DNA of 64,000 nt from Nitrosomonadales bacterium (GCA_016199835.1 JACQFX010000056.1:1-64000); one strand, 5' to 3'. Positions 1-9,146 are shown, numbered from the stretch's first letter. The notes: generated by a model not told the origin, from the sequence alone. A program made the numbers and translations.

Positions 1-56
1 GTCTTGAATTCGATTGGATGGGTGCGACGGCTGCGTGCAGGCAGAACGGTAGTCAT
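1..56 (-). CDS. Partial transposase OrfA (5' end only)
   Basis: Reading leftwards from an ATG at 56-54, the only visible residues are MTTVLPARSRRTHPIEFK, open to the window edge. The R-R-T-H-x-x-E-F-K pattern resembles the start of the helix-turn-helix OrfA proteins of IS3/IS66-type elements. The ATG lies about 30 nt inside the terminal palindrome, as expected for an IS leader. Only 18 residues are visible, so the assignment is tentative. Confidence 0.45.
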   Translation of the reverse strand, partial: MTTVLPARSRRTHPIEFK

Positions 57-89
57 GGATAGTGTCCACTAAAAATTGGTGGACACTAT
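1..89 (-). mobile_element. End of an insertion sequence, cut by the window edge
   Basis: A short palindrome (ATAGTGTCCAC at 59-69, GTGGACACTAT at 79-89, 9-nt loop) lies just upstream of a transposase-like reading frame that runs leftwards out of the window. The palindrome is probably the terminal inverted repeat region and the IS boundary would fall near 88-89. The other end and any target duplication lie outside the window, so family and completeness cannot be settled. Confidence 0.5.
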
Positions 90-227
90 GCTCCTACATC
101 AAGTATCTCACTTCAATGTGGGGCGGCTGGACGCTTACCATGTAGTGTGTGAATAAATTCGCACCTGTAAACCTGCCGATGAGTTTTTCTAGGATAATCG
201 CGACCATTAATCTGCCGGTGCGATCAA

Positions 228-1715
228 TTGAATTTTCTACGCTCGAATCCTGCCGTTTTGGCATTTCTTGTCGGCTTGTTAGCGGTTACGGGCTTTGCAC
301 CATTCTCGCTATTTCCGCTTCCTGTGTTCGCACTTGCCATATTGTTCGTGCAGTGGCTGCATGCCAAGGACGCACGTGCAGCCGCCAGGCTGGGCTTCGT
401 TTTTGGCTTGGGTTTATACGGCGCCGGGGCGAGCTGGATTTATATTGCGCTGCATGACTACGGCGATATGCCGTTTCCCTTGGCGTTACTGGCTGACCTG
501 CTATTTGCGGCAGTCCTTGCTGCGTTTCCTGCCGCAGCGGGCTATGTGCAGGCGAGATTACGCATGGCGTCATGGGCGCGCGTGGCGCTGACGATGCCCG
601 CATCGTGGGTGCTAATGGAATGGCTGCGCGGCTTGACGTTTACGGGTTTCCCCTGGCTGACATTGGGCTATTCACAAGTGGCGGCCAGTCCGCTGGTGGG
701 CTATGCGCCGCTGCTCGGCGTGTACGGCGTGTCATTGATGCTGGCAGTGAGCGCAGGCTTGTTCGCCTTGTTGTTCATGGCACGCTGGAGCAGGGATGGC
801 AAGATGGCTTGGGCGTTGCTTGCCACGTTGTGGATACTCGGCGTGGCGCTGCGTACCGTGGAATGGACGCAGCCGCAAGGTGAACCGCTCAAGGTCAGTC
901 TGGTGCAGGGCAACATTCCGCAAGAACTGAAATTCCACGAAGAGAAACTCGTCGAGACACTGGAAACCTATCGCAGGCTGGTGCAGCAAAGCGATGCGCG
1001 CCTGATCGTGTTGCCGGAAACCGCGTTGCCGATATTGCACAGCGAATTGCCGGAGAACTATGTGGCTATCCTGCGCGAGCATGTGCGTCAGAATGGTGGC
1101 GACATCATCATAGGCGCGTTCGAGACCGAGCGTGGACAGTATTACAACAGCGTATTCACGCTAGGCACGGCGGAGAGCCAGAGTTATCGCAAGAACCATC
1201 TGGTGCCATTCGGCGAATTCATTCCGTGGCGTTCTGCGCTGGGCTGGTTCATTAATGAAGTGCTGAATATTCCGATGGGCGATCTCGCGCGTGGCGGAAT
1301 TGCGCAGCCGCCGCTGAGAGTGGCCGGGCAAAAAATTGCCGCGAACATCTGTTACGAAGATGTGTTTGGCGAAGAGATCGTGCGCGCACTGCCCGAGGCG
1401 ACGCTGCTGGTGAATGTCAGCAACGATGCCTGGTATGGCAATTCGAATGCAGCGATACAGCACAACCAGATCTCGCAAATGCGCGCGCTGGAGAGTGGGC
1501 GCATGATGCTGCGCGCGACCAACACCGGCGTCACCTCCGTCATCGACCGCAATGGCCGCATCCAGCAGATGCTGCCACAGCACGAGGAAGGTGTACTCAC
1601 CGCCGAAGTGCTGGGCTATACAGGCAGTACGCCCTATGTGCGCTGGGGCAATGCGCTGATGCTGGGGTTGATCGCAGTGATGCTGGCGATGGCGTGGCGG
1701 TTGCGCAGACTATGA
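228..1715 (+). CDS. lnt: Apolipoprotein N-acyltransferase
   Basis: Lnt transfers the third acyl chain from phospholipid to the N-terminal cysteine of lipoproteins in the inner membrane. The 495-residue protein has the expected layout: hydrophobic helices over about the first 200 residues, then a nitrilase-like domain from about residue 225. That domain contains LPETALP (catalytic Glu region), RKNHLVPFGEF (Lys region) and ANICYEDVFGE (catalytic Cys), and a last hydrophobic helix closes the protein. The start is TTG at 228; no better in-frame start is seen. The next gene overlaps its stop by ATGA. The IS end about 140 bp upstream may have separated lnt from its usual upstream partner (corC in many genomes; inference). 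Confidence 0.93.
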   Translation: MNFLRSNPAVLAFLVGLLAVTGFAPFSLFPLPVFALAILFVQWLHAKDARAAARLGFVFGLGLYGAGASWIYIALHDYGDMPFPLALLADLLFAAVLAAFPAAAGYVQARLRMASWARVALTMPASWVLMEWLRGLTFTGFPWLTLGYSQVAASPLVGYAPLLGVYGVSLMLAVSAGLFALLFMARWSRDGKMAWALLATLWILGVALRTVEWTQPQGEPLKVSLVQGNIPQELKFHEEKLVETLETYRRLVQQSDARLIVLPETALPILHSELPENYVAILREHVRQNGGDIIIGAFETERGQYYNSVFTLGTAESQSYRKNHLVPFGEFIPWRSALGWFINEVLNIPMGDLARGGIAQPPLRVAGQKIAANICYEDVFGEEIVRALPEATLLVNVSNDAWYGNSNAAIQHNQISQMRALESGRMMLRATNTGVTSVIDRNGRIQQMLPQHEEGVLTAEVLGYTGSTPYVRWGNALMLGLIAVMLAMAWRLRRL

Positions 1716-1978
1716 ACTGGCAGTGTTATTTGCTGCAATGCGCGGATGGCACGCTGTACTGCGGCATCAGCAACGATCTGGACAAACGCCTCGCCGCGCA
1801 TAATGCGGGTGAAGGCGCAAAGTACACGCGCGGGCGCACGCCAGTGAAGCTGCTGCATGTCGAGCAATGTTCAGACAAATCTGCCGCGCTGAGGCGCGAG
1901 CTGGAGATTAAAAATCTGTCGCGAGCAGCGAAGCTGCTGCTGGTTGCGGGCAGTGTGAACTGCCGGGAATCGCGTTAA
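1712..1978 (+). CDS. GIY-YIG nuclease superfamily protein (YhbQ/UPF0213-like)
   Basis: Small 88-residue single-domain protein. The N-terminal YLLQCADGTLYCGISNDL is a GIY-YIG variant (YLL...YCG), followed by the expected Arg and His in DKRLAAHNAG and a C-terminal RRELEIKNL helix with the conserved Glu. Stand-alone proteins of this type are widespread. Some are linked to DNA repair, but the substrate is not established. The ATG at 1712 overlaps the lnt stop (ATGA), so translation is probably coupled; an in-frame GTG at 1694 is a less likely start. Confidence 0.85.
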   Translation: MNWQCYLLQCADGTLYCGISNDLDKRLAAHNAGEGAKYTRGRTPVKLLHVEQCSDKSAALRRELEIKNLSRAAKLLLVAGSVNCRESR

Positions 1979-1986
1979 AGAAAAGT

Positions 1987-2841
1987 CTATTCGCTTTCCA
2001 GTTTGTCGGTTTGGGTGAAAGTCCAGGTGCGGGTAATGCTGAGGATGTCGGTATCCCTGCGGATGTCGGGTGGGAAAGGCGAGAACGGTGCGCTTAGTTT
2101 GACAATGCGCTGCGCCGCAGCGTCGAGGATGGGCTGGCCGGAGGTGCGACTGACTTCTACGTTATCCACGCTGCCATCGGCACGTATGGATACGGTGAGT
2201 TGCAGGCTGCCATAGATCTTTTTCTGGCGCGCGATATCGGGATAATTCAGGTTGCCGATGCGCTCTACCTTGATGCGCCAATCTTCGACGTATTGCGCAA
2301 AGCGATATTCCTGAGTGCGTGCACCGATGAATTTTTTGCGCGGCAGCTTCTGGTAGGCGCTCATGTCCTTGTTGATCTGCGCTTCCAGTCGCGCGATCTC
2401 CAGGCTGCGCTGTATCAGGTCTTCTCCGTTACGCTCATTCGCTAACTGTTGTTGCCGGTTGTTTTCCGGCGTTACGCTGTATGTCCCCTGCGTCTGCGTC
2501 AACAAGCGTTGGGCTTCCTGCTCCAGTTGTTGCACACGCTGGGCGGATTGCTCCGGTGTGAATTGTTTGTCGTCGCTCAATGTGGGTAGCGGTGTGCTCG
2601 CGCGACGGTTTTCCGGCGTGTTACCGCCGCCGTCGAGATTGTGCTGCGCCAGCGCCTCGGCCTGCACGGGGCGCTGGCGGGATTTGCTGTTGACTAAAAC
2701 TATTTCCAGCGGCTGCAAGAAGTCGGCGGTCTTGCGTGGATCGGGTATGGCGAAGCCGATGCCGAACAGCACGAAAATATGCAGCAAGAGCGAGAGGGCC
2801 AAAGCACGCGAGATGGGTCGCTTCAGCAAACTGGAATTCAC
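1987..2841 (-). CDS. TonB-like energy transducer protein (TonB C-terminal domain)
   Basis: 284 residues: one N-terminal membrane helix (about residues 13-31), a periplasmic linker rich in Gln, Arg and Glu that is probably partly coiled-coil, and a C-terminal TonB fold of about 90 residues (YPDIARQKKIYGSLQLTVSI, then DVEVSRTSG-like strands). It probably links the proton motive force to an outer-membrane transporter or a cell-envelope process. No exbB/exbD or receptor gene is nearby. The start overlaps the stop of the upstream RNase II-like gene by ATGA, an unusual pairing. The linker is not the Pro-Lys type of classical TonB. Confidence 0.75.
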   Translation of the reverse strand: MNSSLLKRPISRALALSLLLHIFVLFGIGFAIPDPRKTADFLQPLEIVLVNSKSRQRPVQAEALAQHNLDGGGNTPENRRASTPLPTLSDDKQFTPEQSAQRVQQLEQEAQRLLTQTQGTYSVTPENNRQQQLANERNGEDLIQRSLEIARLEAQINKDMSAYQKLPRKKFIGARTQEYRFAQYVEDWRIKVERIGNLNYPDIARQKKIYGSLQLTVSIRADGSVDNVEVSRTSGQPILDAAAQRIVKLSAPFSPFPPDIRRDTDILSITRTWTFTQTDKLESE

Positions 2842-4688
2842 TCCAGCGCCTCCACGACGGAAATGAAACGCGCATTGAAATTCAGGTCGAGCAGGTCAGT
2901 GCCGACTATCTCCAGCATCACGCGGGTGTTGGGCGGCAGCTCGGGCAGCGAAGGGATGCGCCCGAACAGCGGGATTTGCGTGAGCCGCACCAGATTCTCG
3001 CGCAGCACGAATCCCTCGATCTGCTGCACGTGTTCCTGCTCTAGCCAGCGCAGGCACCAGTAACGTTCCATGGCGCGCTGGAATTCGTTGTACGCCGTAT
3101 AGGCGGTATCGAAATCACGCATCACGGTGAACAGCACGGTGTCGTTCTGTGCGTAAGCAGGAGCTTCCTTGCGCAACAGGCTGACGATCTGGCGCTGGTT
3201 GATAAGGTCCACGTAGCGGCGTAGCGGCGAGCTGGACCACAAGTATTGCGCCACGCCCAATCCTTGATGCGGCGCGGGCACGGTGCTCATTTTCACCTTG
3301 CCGTTGTTCTGCGTGCGATAGATGCCTGCCACGTCGTGGTCGGCGAGCAGCTTGCCCCATGTGCTGTTGGCGAAGATCATCAGCTCCGACACCACCTTGT
3401 CTATGGGAGAGCCGCGCAAGCGTGGGGCGATGGTGATGTGATCGTTCTCCACGTAGAAGTTGTAATCCATCTGCTGCGTGCTGTTGTCGGAAGGCTTGCC
3501 GCGCACGGCTTCCAGCTTCTGCGCGAGATCCCATAGCAGCCTGAGCTCGGGAGCGTAGGGATAATCCAGCTTGCCCGCCGCCAGCGTCTCTTCGTTGAAC
3601 AGCGGCTCCAGCGTGTCGTGGCGCAAGTTCGCGGCGATATGGATGCGCTCGATGCGGCTGTCGGTGTTGCGCACTTCCAGCGTAGCCGCATCCACGTCGA
3701 TATACATCGAAAGCGCCGGGCACACGCTATCCTCGCACAGCGTGAAAGCCAGCACCACATTGTCAGGCAGCATGGTGATCTTGCCGCCCGGCATGTACAC
3801 GGTAGACAAGCGTTGTGCGGCGATGGCGTCTACCTGCGAGCCGGGCGCGATGGTCAGCGCGGGTGCGGCGATATGCACACCGATGCGCCAGTTTCCATCG
3901 GCGAGTTTCACGATAGAGAACGCGTCGTCGATCTCCGTAGTGGTTGCATCGTCTATGCTGAATGCCTGCGCTTCGGCCAGCGGCAATTCGGGATGCATGT
4001 CAACACTGACTTCCGGAAAACCCGCGCCGTGAGGGAAATGTTCGAACAGGAAGTGCTGCAAATGGTAATCCTGCGTAGATGGTAGTGCGCCGCAACGTTG
4101 CAGCAGATGCGCGGGGGAAAGATGTGTGGTGGCGCAGGCCGCTTCCAGCGCTTTCACTTCCAGCGTGTTGCGGTCGGGCTTGTATAACAATTGCGGCAAT
4201 TTTCCGGCGAACTCGGCAGGCAATGCAAAGCGCGCCAGCTCTTCGATATAGCGCGTCTGCAATTCGGTCTGGATGCGCTTCTTTTCCGCGCCGGCCAGCG
4301 CAGCTTTCAGCGCTTCTGGCGGGGCAGCCTTATAGCGGCCCTTGCCCTTCTTGTAAAAATGCATCGGCGAGGAATGCAGGCGCATCAATGTTCCCGCCGC
4401 CTCGATGGGATTGGGGACATGGCCGAAATACTCTGCGGCCAGCGTATCAAAACCAAATTCGTCCTGCGGGCTGCATTCCCACAGGAATTCCACATCCATG
4501 CCTGCCGCGAAATGTTCAGCCTGCGCTATGAACTCGGTCAGTCCCGGCTGGGCAAAACGTAGCATCACGTTTGCCGCTTTGATCTTGCTGCGCTTGCCGT
4601 GAAAGTTTTCCACTTGCAGGGAAGTGGTATTGTCAGCCAGGATGGACGCGGCCTTGAAAGCCCCGTCTTCTTCGTAAAAAATGTTCAT
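2838..4688 (-). CDS. RNase II/VacB family 3'-5' exoribonuclease (RNB domain)
   Basis: About 616 residues from the preferred ATG at 4688 (MNIFYEEDG); a longer reading to 4781 has no support. The RNB catalytic signature is visible in FSIDDATTTEIDDAFSI with the clustered Asp residues, followed by IGVHIAAPA and a C-terminal SSSPLRRYVDLINQRQ block typical of RNB enzymes. It should degrade single-stranded RNA from the 3' end in the cytoplasm. The S1 region at the C terminus looks short. It may be a betaproteobacterial RNB paralogue rather than classical Rnb or Rnr, so no symbol is given. Confidence 0.88.
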   Translation of the reverse strand: MNIFYEEDGAFKAASILADNTTSLQVENFHGKRSKIKAANVMLRFAQPGLTEFIAQAEHFAAGMDVEFLWECSPQDEFGFDTLAAEYFGHVPNPIEAAGTLMRLHSSPMHFYKKGKGRYKAAPPEALKAALAGAEKKRIQTELQTRYIEELARFALPAEFAGKLPQLLYKPDRNTLEVKALEAACATTHLSPAHLLQRCGALPSTQDYHLQHFLFEHFPHGAGFPEVSVDMHPELPLAEAQAFSIDDATTTEIDDAFSIVKLADGNWRIGVHIAAPALTIAPGSQVDAIAAQRLSTVYMPGGKITMLPDNVVLAFTLCEDSVCPALSMYIDVDAATLEVRNTDSRIERIHIAANLRHDTLEPLFNEETLAAGKLDYPYAPELRLLWDLAQKLEAVRGKPSDNSTQQMDYNFYVENDHITIAPRLRGSPIDKVVSELMIFANSTWGKLLADHDVAGIYRTQNNGKVKMSTVPAPHQGLGVAQYLWSSSPLRRYVDLINQRQIVSLLRKEAPAYAQNDTVLFTVMRDFDTAYTAYNEFQRAMERYWCLRWLEQEHVQQIEGFVLRENLVRLTQIPLFGRIPSLPELPPNTRVMLEIVGTDLLDLNFNARFISVVEALE

Positions 4689-4782
4689 CTGTGAGGCGGT
4701 GAAAAAAAGTGGCGCGATTATACCCCAGGCGGATTTTGAACTTCGTTGCGAACGGTCTGTCTCTGCTTCGCTGTATAGCAAC

Positions 4783-4788
4783 TATACT
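4783..4788 (+). promoter_or_regulatory. Possible -10 box for the EF-hand gene
   Basis: TATACT lies 36 nt before the ATG at 4824 in the 135-bp gap between two divergent genes. No convincing -35 box is seen at the right spacing, so this is a weak call. Confidence 0.3.
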
Positions 4789-4823
4789 TTATCCCGCAAG
4801 CCCATATTTAATCAGGAGCCCCT

Positions 4824-5351
4824 ATGAAAAAAATAACCCGACTGGCCATTGTCCCCACGCTCGCACTGGGCTTTACCCTGGCGCATGCCGAGCCACAAGC
4901 CTGTCACGATATGACGTCCAGCGCCATGTCCGGACAGCCGGATGCAATGATGTTCAGGATTATGGATAGCAACGGCGATGGCATGATTTCAAAATCAGAG
5001 TTTCGTGCTTTCCACGACAAGCGCTTCAAGGAAATGGATGCCAACCATGATGGTAAGCTCAGCCAGGAAGAATTGCAGCGTGACCATGCCAGCCACATGG
5101 GCAATGCAAATGGCACAACAAGCGGCGGCTCCATGGGGCCTGGCACTACACATCTGGATGAGCGTTTCAATGCGGCTGACGTAAATCACGATGGCGGTCT
5201 GGATCGGGAAGAAGCCAAAAATATGCCGATGCTGTCCATGTATTTCGATGAAGTGGACACCAACAAGGATGGAAAAGTGACGCGTCAGGAATATTTTGAT
5301 GCGATGCCCTTGCTGCACCGAGCCAAGCAGGAAAAAGCCGAAGCGCTTTAA
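4824..5351 (+). CDS. Secreted EF-hand calcium-binding protein
   Basis: 175 residues with a signal peptide (MKKITRLAIVPTLALGFTLAHA) and four EF-hand loops: DSNGDGMISKSEF, DANHDGKLSQEEL, DVNHDGGLDREEA and DTNKDGKVTRQEY. Each loop keeps the D-x-N-x-D-G pattern with a Glu or near-equivalent at the end, so calcium binding is likely. A glycine-rich linker separates the two pairs. It probably acts as a periplasmic calcium sensor or buffer; no partner is apparent. It is convergent with the cytochrome c gene downstream. Confidence 0.85.
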   Translation: MKKITRLAIVPTLALGFTLAHAEPQACHDMTSSAMSGQPDAMMFRIMDSNGDGMISKSEFRAFHDKRFKEMDANHDGKLSQEELQRDHASHMGNANGTTSGGSMGPGTTHLDERFNAADVNHDGGLDREEAKNMPMLSMYFDEVDTNKDGKVTRQEYFDAMPLLHRAKQEKAEAL

Positions 5352-5370
5352 ACCCCTGCGTAAACAACAA

Positions 5371-5400
5371 GGCCAGCAAGATGCTGGCCCTGGTTTGTTG
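5371..5400. terminator. Hairpin between convergent genes
   Basis: Perfect 7-bp stem GGCCAGC (5371-5377) and GCTGGCC (5383-5389) with an AAGAT loop. On the minus strand it is followed by TTGTTGTTT, which suits the 3' end of the cytochrome gene. The plus-strand tail is less T-rich. It probably works in both directions. Confidence 0.6.
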
Positions 5401-5418
5401 CTCGTCACAAGAAGCGGT

Positions 5419-5736
5419 TTATTTCAGCGAGAGTATCCACTGTACGATACTCTTGATGTCGTCATCGCTGACCGTCTTGGCCGTGGCGGGCATGGGCATC
5501 TTGCCCCAATTGCCGCCGCCACCGCTGCGCACCTTCTTTTCCAATGTGGCTTCGGCGCCCTTGTCGTCCTTGTATTTTGCGGCCACATCTTTGAAGGCCG
5601 GGCCGACAGCTTTTTTGTCAATTGCGTGGCAGGTCACGCAATTGCTCTTTTTTGCCAGTGCTTCGCCGTCCCCGGCGAATGCTGTGCCTGAAAGAACCAG
5701 GCCTGCCGCTAATGCCACTAAATATCGAATGCTCAT
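5419..5736 (-). CDS. Small periplasmic cytochrome c (class I, c551/c552 type)
   Basis: 105 residues with a signal peptide ending TAFA, one haem motif CVTCH close to the mature N terminus, and a likely axial Met in KMPMPATA. The last helix, DDDIKSIVQWILSL, is typical of c551/c552 electron carriers. It probably shuttles electrons in the periplasm between a quinol-oxidising complex and a terminal reductase or oxidase. It lies 450 bp from the Alternative Complex III operon on the opposite strand, so it may be one of that complex's acceptors (inference from position). Confidence 0.9.
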   Translation of the reverse strand: MSIRYLVALAAGLVLSGTAFAGDGEALAKKSNCVTCHAIDKKAVGPAFKDVAAKYKDDKGAEATLEKKVRSGGGGNWGKMPMPATAKTVSDDDIKSIVQWILSLK

Positions 5737-6185
5737 TGTTGTCTCCTTATTATTTGAATTGCGGTAATTACTCTAAACAGGCTGCTGTCCCAAGTCAATG
5801 CAGAATACCTTGATGGTAATGTGAACGATGCAACGGAAATTGGACAAGCTAAATCTTATTTGTTCCATGCGACCGAAATTGAGAAATCGGCTAACCTCAG
5901 GCGTCCCCTGTTTTGTTGAAAATGTATATAATTAAATGCTGTAATTTTTTGTTCGGCAAGCGATTTTTTGGCCTGCAAATTGCCCATTCTAGCTGTAGTG
6001 TTGACTTTATTTTTCAAACTGGACATCATTCGCGTCGCGTTGTCGCGCCTATCCCTCGCGGTCTGGCTTGTATCAAACAAAAATAAAGCGATTCACCGCG
6101 TTAAATAATCCGTTGTAACTGGCAGTAATACATGTCGGCGTTGTCCCGGCCGGCTGGTTAATTGTTTGTTGGGGAGTTACTTACG
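5737..6185. other. 449-bp intergenic region between the cytochrome c gene and the act operon
   Basis: AT-rich non-coding stretch between divergent transcription units. A perfect TATAAT lies at 5927-5932 but no -35 box is seen at 16-18 nt. The only open frame, 5856-6080 minus, starts at TTG with no ribosome site and matches nothing known. GGGGAG at 6171-6176 is the ribosome-binding site of actA. The region presumably holds the promoters of both units and perhaps a long act leader. Confidence 0.5.
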
Positions 6186-6824
6186 ATGCACCGTTTTTTA
6201 CGTTTATCCATTCTGCTCGTCGGGATGTTCTTTGCCGTCGGCAGCTATGCCACCGATACGGCACCGCCCATCACCACCGAGGATGATCTGGGGCCGCAGG
6301 TCGAGCAACCGATCGAATTCCCACATAACCGTCATGCAGGTTTGCATGATCCGGCTGATGATGCCGATCCATCCAAGCCGGCAAAAGGCGGTATGGAAAT
6401 CAACTGTATGTACTGCCATACCTATGCGCGTCGCAGCATGGTGGCGGGCATTCCCCCGTTGCGCAAGTGCATCGGTTGCCATCAGAGTATAGAGTCGGTG
6501 AAAGAAACACCGCGCATCAAGAAGCTGTTCGAATACTGGGAAGCCAAGAAGGCCATTCCCTGGAAGAAGGTGCATGACCTGCCCGACTTCGTGCGTTTCA
6601 ATCACGAGCGTCACGTCCAGCGTTTCGTGTTCCAGCAAAACAGGCCCGTGCAGGAAGCCTGCGGCTATTGCCATGGCGACATCAAGACCATGACGGTCGC
6701 GCGTCGTCAGAAGCCGCTCACTATGGGCTGGTGCGCAAGCTGCCACCAGAAGGATCACCTGGTTAGTGCATCGTCGTCGGAGACCAGTCACGGCCCGAAC
6801 GATTGCTTCACGTGCCATAAGTAA
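6186..6824 (+). CDS. actA: Alternative Complex III subunit ActA, pentahaem cytochrome c
   Basis: 212 residues from ATG 6186, preceded by GGGGAG at a good distance. A hydrophobic N-terminal segment acts as signal or anchor. Five CxxCH motifs are present (CMYCH, CIGCH, CGYCH, CASCH, CFTCH), matching pentahaem ActA proteins. ActA is the periplasmic multihaem subunit of the quinol:cytochrome c/HiPIP oxidoreductase ACIII, which replaces cytochrome bc1 functionally. It is the first gene of a seven-gene act operon. Confidence 0.93.
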   Translation: MHRFLRLSILLVGMFFAVGSYATDTAPPITTEDDLGPQVEQPIEFPHNRHAGLHDPADDADPSKPAKGGMEINCMYCHTYARRSMVAGIPPLRKCIGCHQSIESVKETPRIKKLFEYWEAKKAIPWKKVHDLPDFVRFNHERHVQRFVFQQNRPVQEACGYCHGDIKTMTVARRQKPLTMGWCASCHQKDHLVSASSSETSHGPNDCFTCHK

Positions 6825-6864
6825 GCGGTACGTGACCATGAAAGATTTCAAAGAGGTATCTGTG

Positions 6865-9144
6865 ATGATTGAAAACGGTTTTGATGAAACTACTAGCCAT
6901 TCCGCTAAGCCGCAAAGCGAGGGGCAAGCGGCTGGTTATAATCGTCGGGATTTTCTGAAGACGCTGGGCTGGGGCGGTACTGCGGTTGCATTGAGCGGTT
7001 GTGGCAACACCTCAATCGAGAATGGCAAGGAGACCGTGGTCTCTTATGTCGAGCCGACGGACTATCAAATCCCCAGCATAGGCGTGTATTACAACTCAAC
7101 CTGCGCGCAGTGCGATGCGGGTTGCAACATCATGGGCCGCGTGCGCGAAGGCCGCGTGCTCAAACTGGAAGGCAATCCGAATTCGCCTGTCAATCGCGGC
7201 AAGCTGTGTGGCCTGGGACAGGCGGGGGTGCAAGCGCATTACAACCCGGATCGCGTGCGCCAGCCGCTGCTCAAGGGCGAAGCCATCACCTGGGACAAAG
7301 CTCTGGGGTTGATAGCCGAGAAATTGAACGGCGTGAAGGGCGAAGAAGTTGCTTTCCTCACCGGCACCATGAGCGGCCATGTGCGTGCCCTGCTGGGCAA
7401 CTATATGGATGCACTGGGCAGCAAGAATCATTTCGTCTACGAAGCAGTTTCGCCCGCAGTAGAGCGTGCCGCCAACAAGAAAATGTATGGCGTCTCCATG
7501 CCGCGTTACCGCATAGACAAAGCCAAAGTGGTGCTGTCGTTCGGTGCTGACTTTCTGGGCGCGTGGATTTCCCCGGTGAATTTCTCGCAGCAATATGCGC
7601 AGTTCCGCAAGGGCAGTCGTCCGGAAGGTCGCGGCGTGCTGGTGCAGATCGAGCCGAAGATGTCGTTGACCGGCGCGAATGCGGATCGCTGGATAGCGGC
7701 TCGCCCCGGTACCGAAGGTATGCTCGCACTGGCCTTGATCAACGCCTTGGGCACGGCAGGTTTGAGCATCCCTACGGATGTCACCGCCGTCGTGAAAGAC
7801 TACACCCCCGAGCGCGTTAGTCTGGATACCGGCGTGTCATTCGAGCAGATCAACCGGCTGGCAAAGTTGCTCAAGGAGCGCTCGCCCAGCCTGATACTGG
7901 CCGGCGGCGCTGCAGAAGGTTATGCGCACGGCACGCAGAACGCCATGGCCATCGCCTTGCTTAACCATGTGCTGGGCAATGTCGGCAAGACCGTGGAAGC
8001 TGCTGCTGGCGTGCCATTTCCGCAGATCGCCCCGATCCCGGGTAGCCGCTCTGCCTTGACCGCGCTGGGCAACGGATTAGCTTCGGGCAAATATAAGGTG
8101 GTGTTCACCTATGGTGCCAATCCGGTGTATAGCGCGCCGGCCGTATCAAAATTCAGCGAAAACTTCAGCAAGGCTGGATTCAAGGTGGCGTTCGCACAGT
8201 ATCTGGATGAAACCGCGCTGGCTGCCGATCTGGTGCTGCCGCTGGATTCTGCAATGGAAGAGTGGGCGACCGAGGTGCCGGAGTATATGGCCGCACCGGA
8301 AGGCAATGTCGGCTATGCCCAACTGAGCGTGCGCCAGCCGTTGATGGGGCGCCTGTATCCCGATACGCGCGGTGCGGGCGACATCCTGCTTGCGTTGCTT
8401 AAACAGCGCAAGGCGGACGAGTACAAAGGCTTCGAAGATTTTTATGCCTACCTGCAAAGCGCCATCATGAAAAACAAGGCGGCATTGGGCGGCGCGGATT
8501 GTGCGGATGATAAGTTCTGGAACGATACGCTGGGCAGTGCCATTCTCCCGTTGAAGGGGGTGGCCGGTAGTATTTCTGCCAAACCGGCGATCGCGGGCTT
8601 TGCCTTGCCTGCACCGGTCACCGCCGATGCGAGCTATCCCTTGCGCCTGATCCCGTCGATCTCGCACAGCATGCGCGATGGACGCAATGCCAACGAGCCG
8701 TGGCTGCAGGAATCTCCCGATCCCATGACTACCATTGTGTGGGACTCCTGGGTGGAGATTCATCCCAAGACCGCCGCGCAGCTCGGCATCCGCGAAGGTG
8801 ACATCGTCGAGGTGACTTCAAAGAGCGGCTCGATCAAGTCCCAGGCTTACCTGTTCCCCGGGATTCATCCTGATGCAGTGTCCGTGCCCATGGGCTACGG
8901 CCATCAGGCGATGGGGCGCTACGCCAAGGGCGTGGGTGCTAATGTATTTGCCATGCTCGATCCGGTGTACGACAAGGAGACTGGCGAACTGGCCTACCAC
9001 GAAACCAGCGTGAAGATCAGCAAGACCGGCGAGCGCATCATCATCGTCAAGGAAGAAGGCCCAGCCCGTGGCAGCCAGGTTGGCCGGAAAAAAATAGCGG
9101 TCAAGGTGTCAGCCGACAAGGTTGACCTTTCCAAGGAGGTTTAA
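6865..9144 (+). CDS. actB1: Alternative Complex III subunit ActB1, molybdopterin-oxidoreductase-like
   Basis: 759 residues from ATG 6865, which has AAGAGG 8 nt upstream; an in-frame ATG at 6838 is the alternative. The N terminus carries a twin-arginine motif NRRDFLKTLGW followed by a hydrophobic stretch ending LSGC, a possible lipobox. A CAQCDAGC...GKLCG arrangement follows, which is the N-terminal Fe-S pattern of the molybdopterin family. Known ACIII structures contain no molybdenum cofactor in this subunit. In many organisms ActB is one fused protein; here the Fe-S half is a separate gene, actB2, starting 2 nt after the stop. Confidence 0.92.
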   Translation: MIENGFDETTSHSAKPQSEGQAAGYNRRDFLKTLGWGGTAVALSGCGNTSIENGKETVVSYVEPTDYQIPSIGVYYNSTCAQCDAGCNIMGRVREGRVLKLEGNPNSPVNRGKLCGLGQAGVQAHYNPDRVRQPLLKGEAITWDKALGLIAEKLNGVKGEEVAFLTGTMSGHVRALLGNYMDALGSKNHFVYEAVSPAVERAANKKMYGVSMPRYRIDKAKVVLSFGADFLGAWISPVNFSQQYAQFRKGSRPEGRGVLVQIEPKMSLTGANADRWIAARPGTEGMLALALINALGTAGLSIPTDVTAVVKDYTPERVSLDTGVSFEQINRLAKLLKERSPSLILAGGAAEGYAHGTQNAMAIALLNHVLGNVGKTVEAAAGVPFPQIAPIPGSRSALTALGNGLASGKYKVVFTYGANPVYSAPAVSKFSENFSKAGFKVAFAQYLDETALAADLVLPLDSAMEEWATEVPEYMAAPEGNVGYAQLSVRQPLMGRLYPDTRGAGDILLALLKQRKADEYKGFEDFYAYLQSAIMKNKAALGGADCADDKFWNDTLGSAILPLKGVAGSISAKPAIAGFALPAPVTADASYPLRLIPSISHSMRDGRNANEPWLQESPDPMTTIVWDSWVEIHPKTAAQLGIREGDIVEVTSKSGSIKSQAYLFPGIHPDAVSVPMGYGHQAMGRYAKGVGANVFAMLDPVYDKETGELAYHETSVKISKTGERIIIVKEEGPARGSQVGRKKIAVKVSADKVDLSKEV
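9133..9140 (+). promoter_or_regulatory. Strong ribosome-binding site for actB2
   Basis: AAGGAGGT, a full anti-16S match, sits inside the last codons of actB1, 6 nt before the actB2 ATG. It confirms the actB2 start and shows that the two halves are made as separate proteins. Confidence 0.8.
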
Positions 9145-9146
9145 GC

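Noticed and set aside
5856-6080. 74-residue minus-strand frame upstream of actA
   Set aside because: TTG start, no ribosome site, no known family; lies in AT-rich control region.
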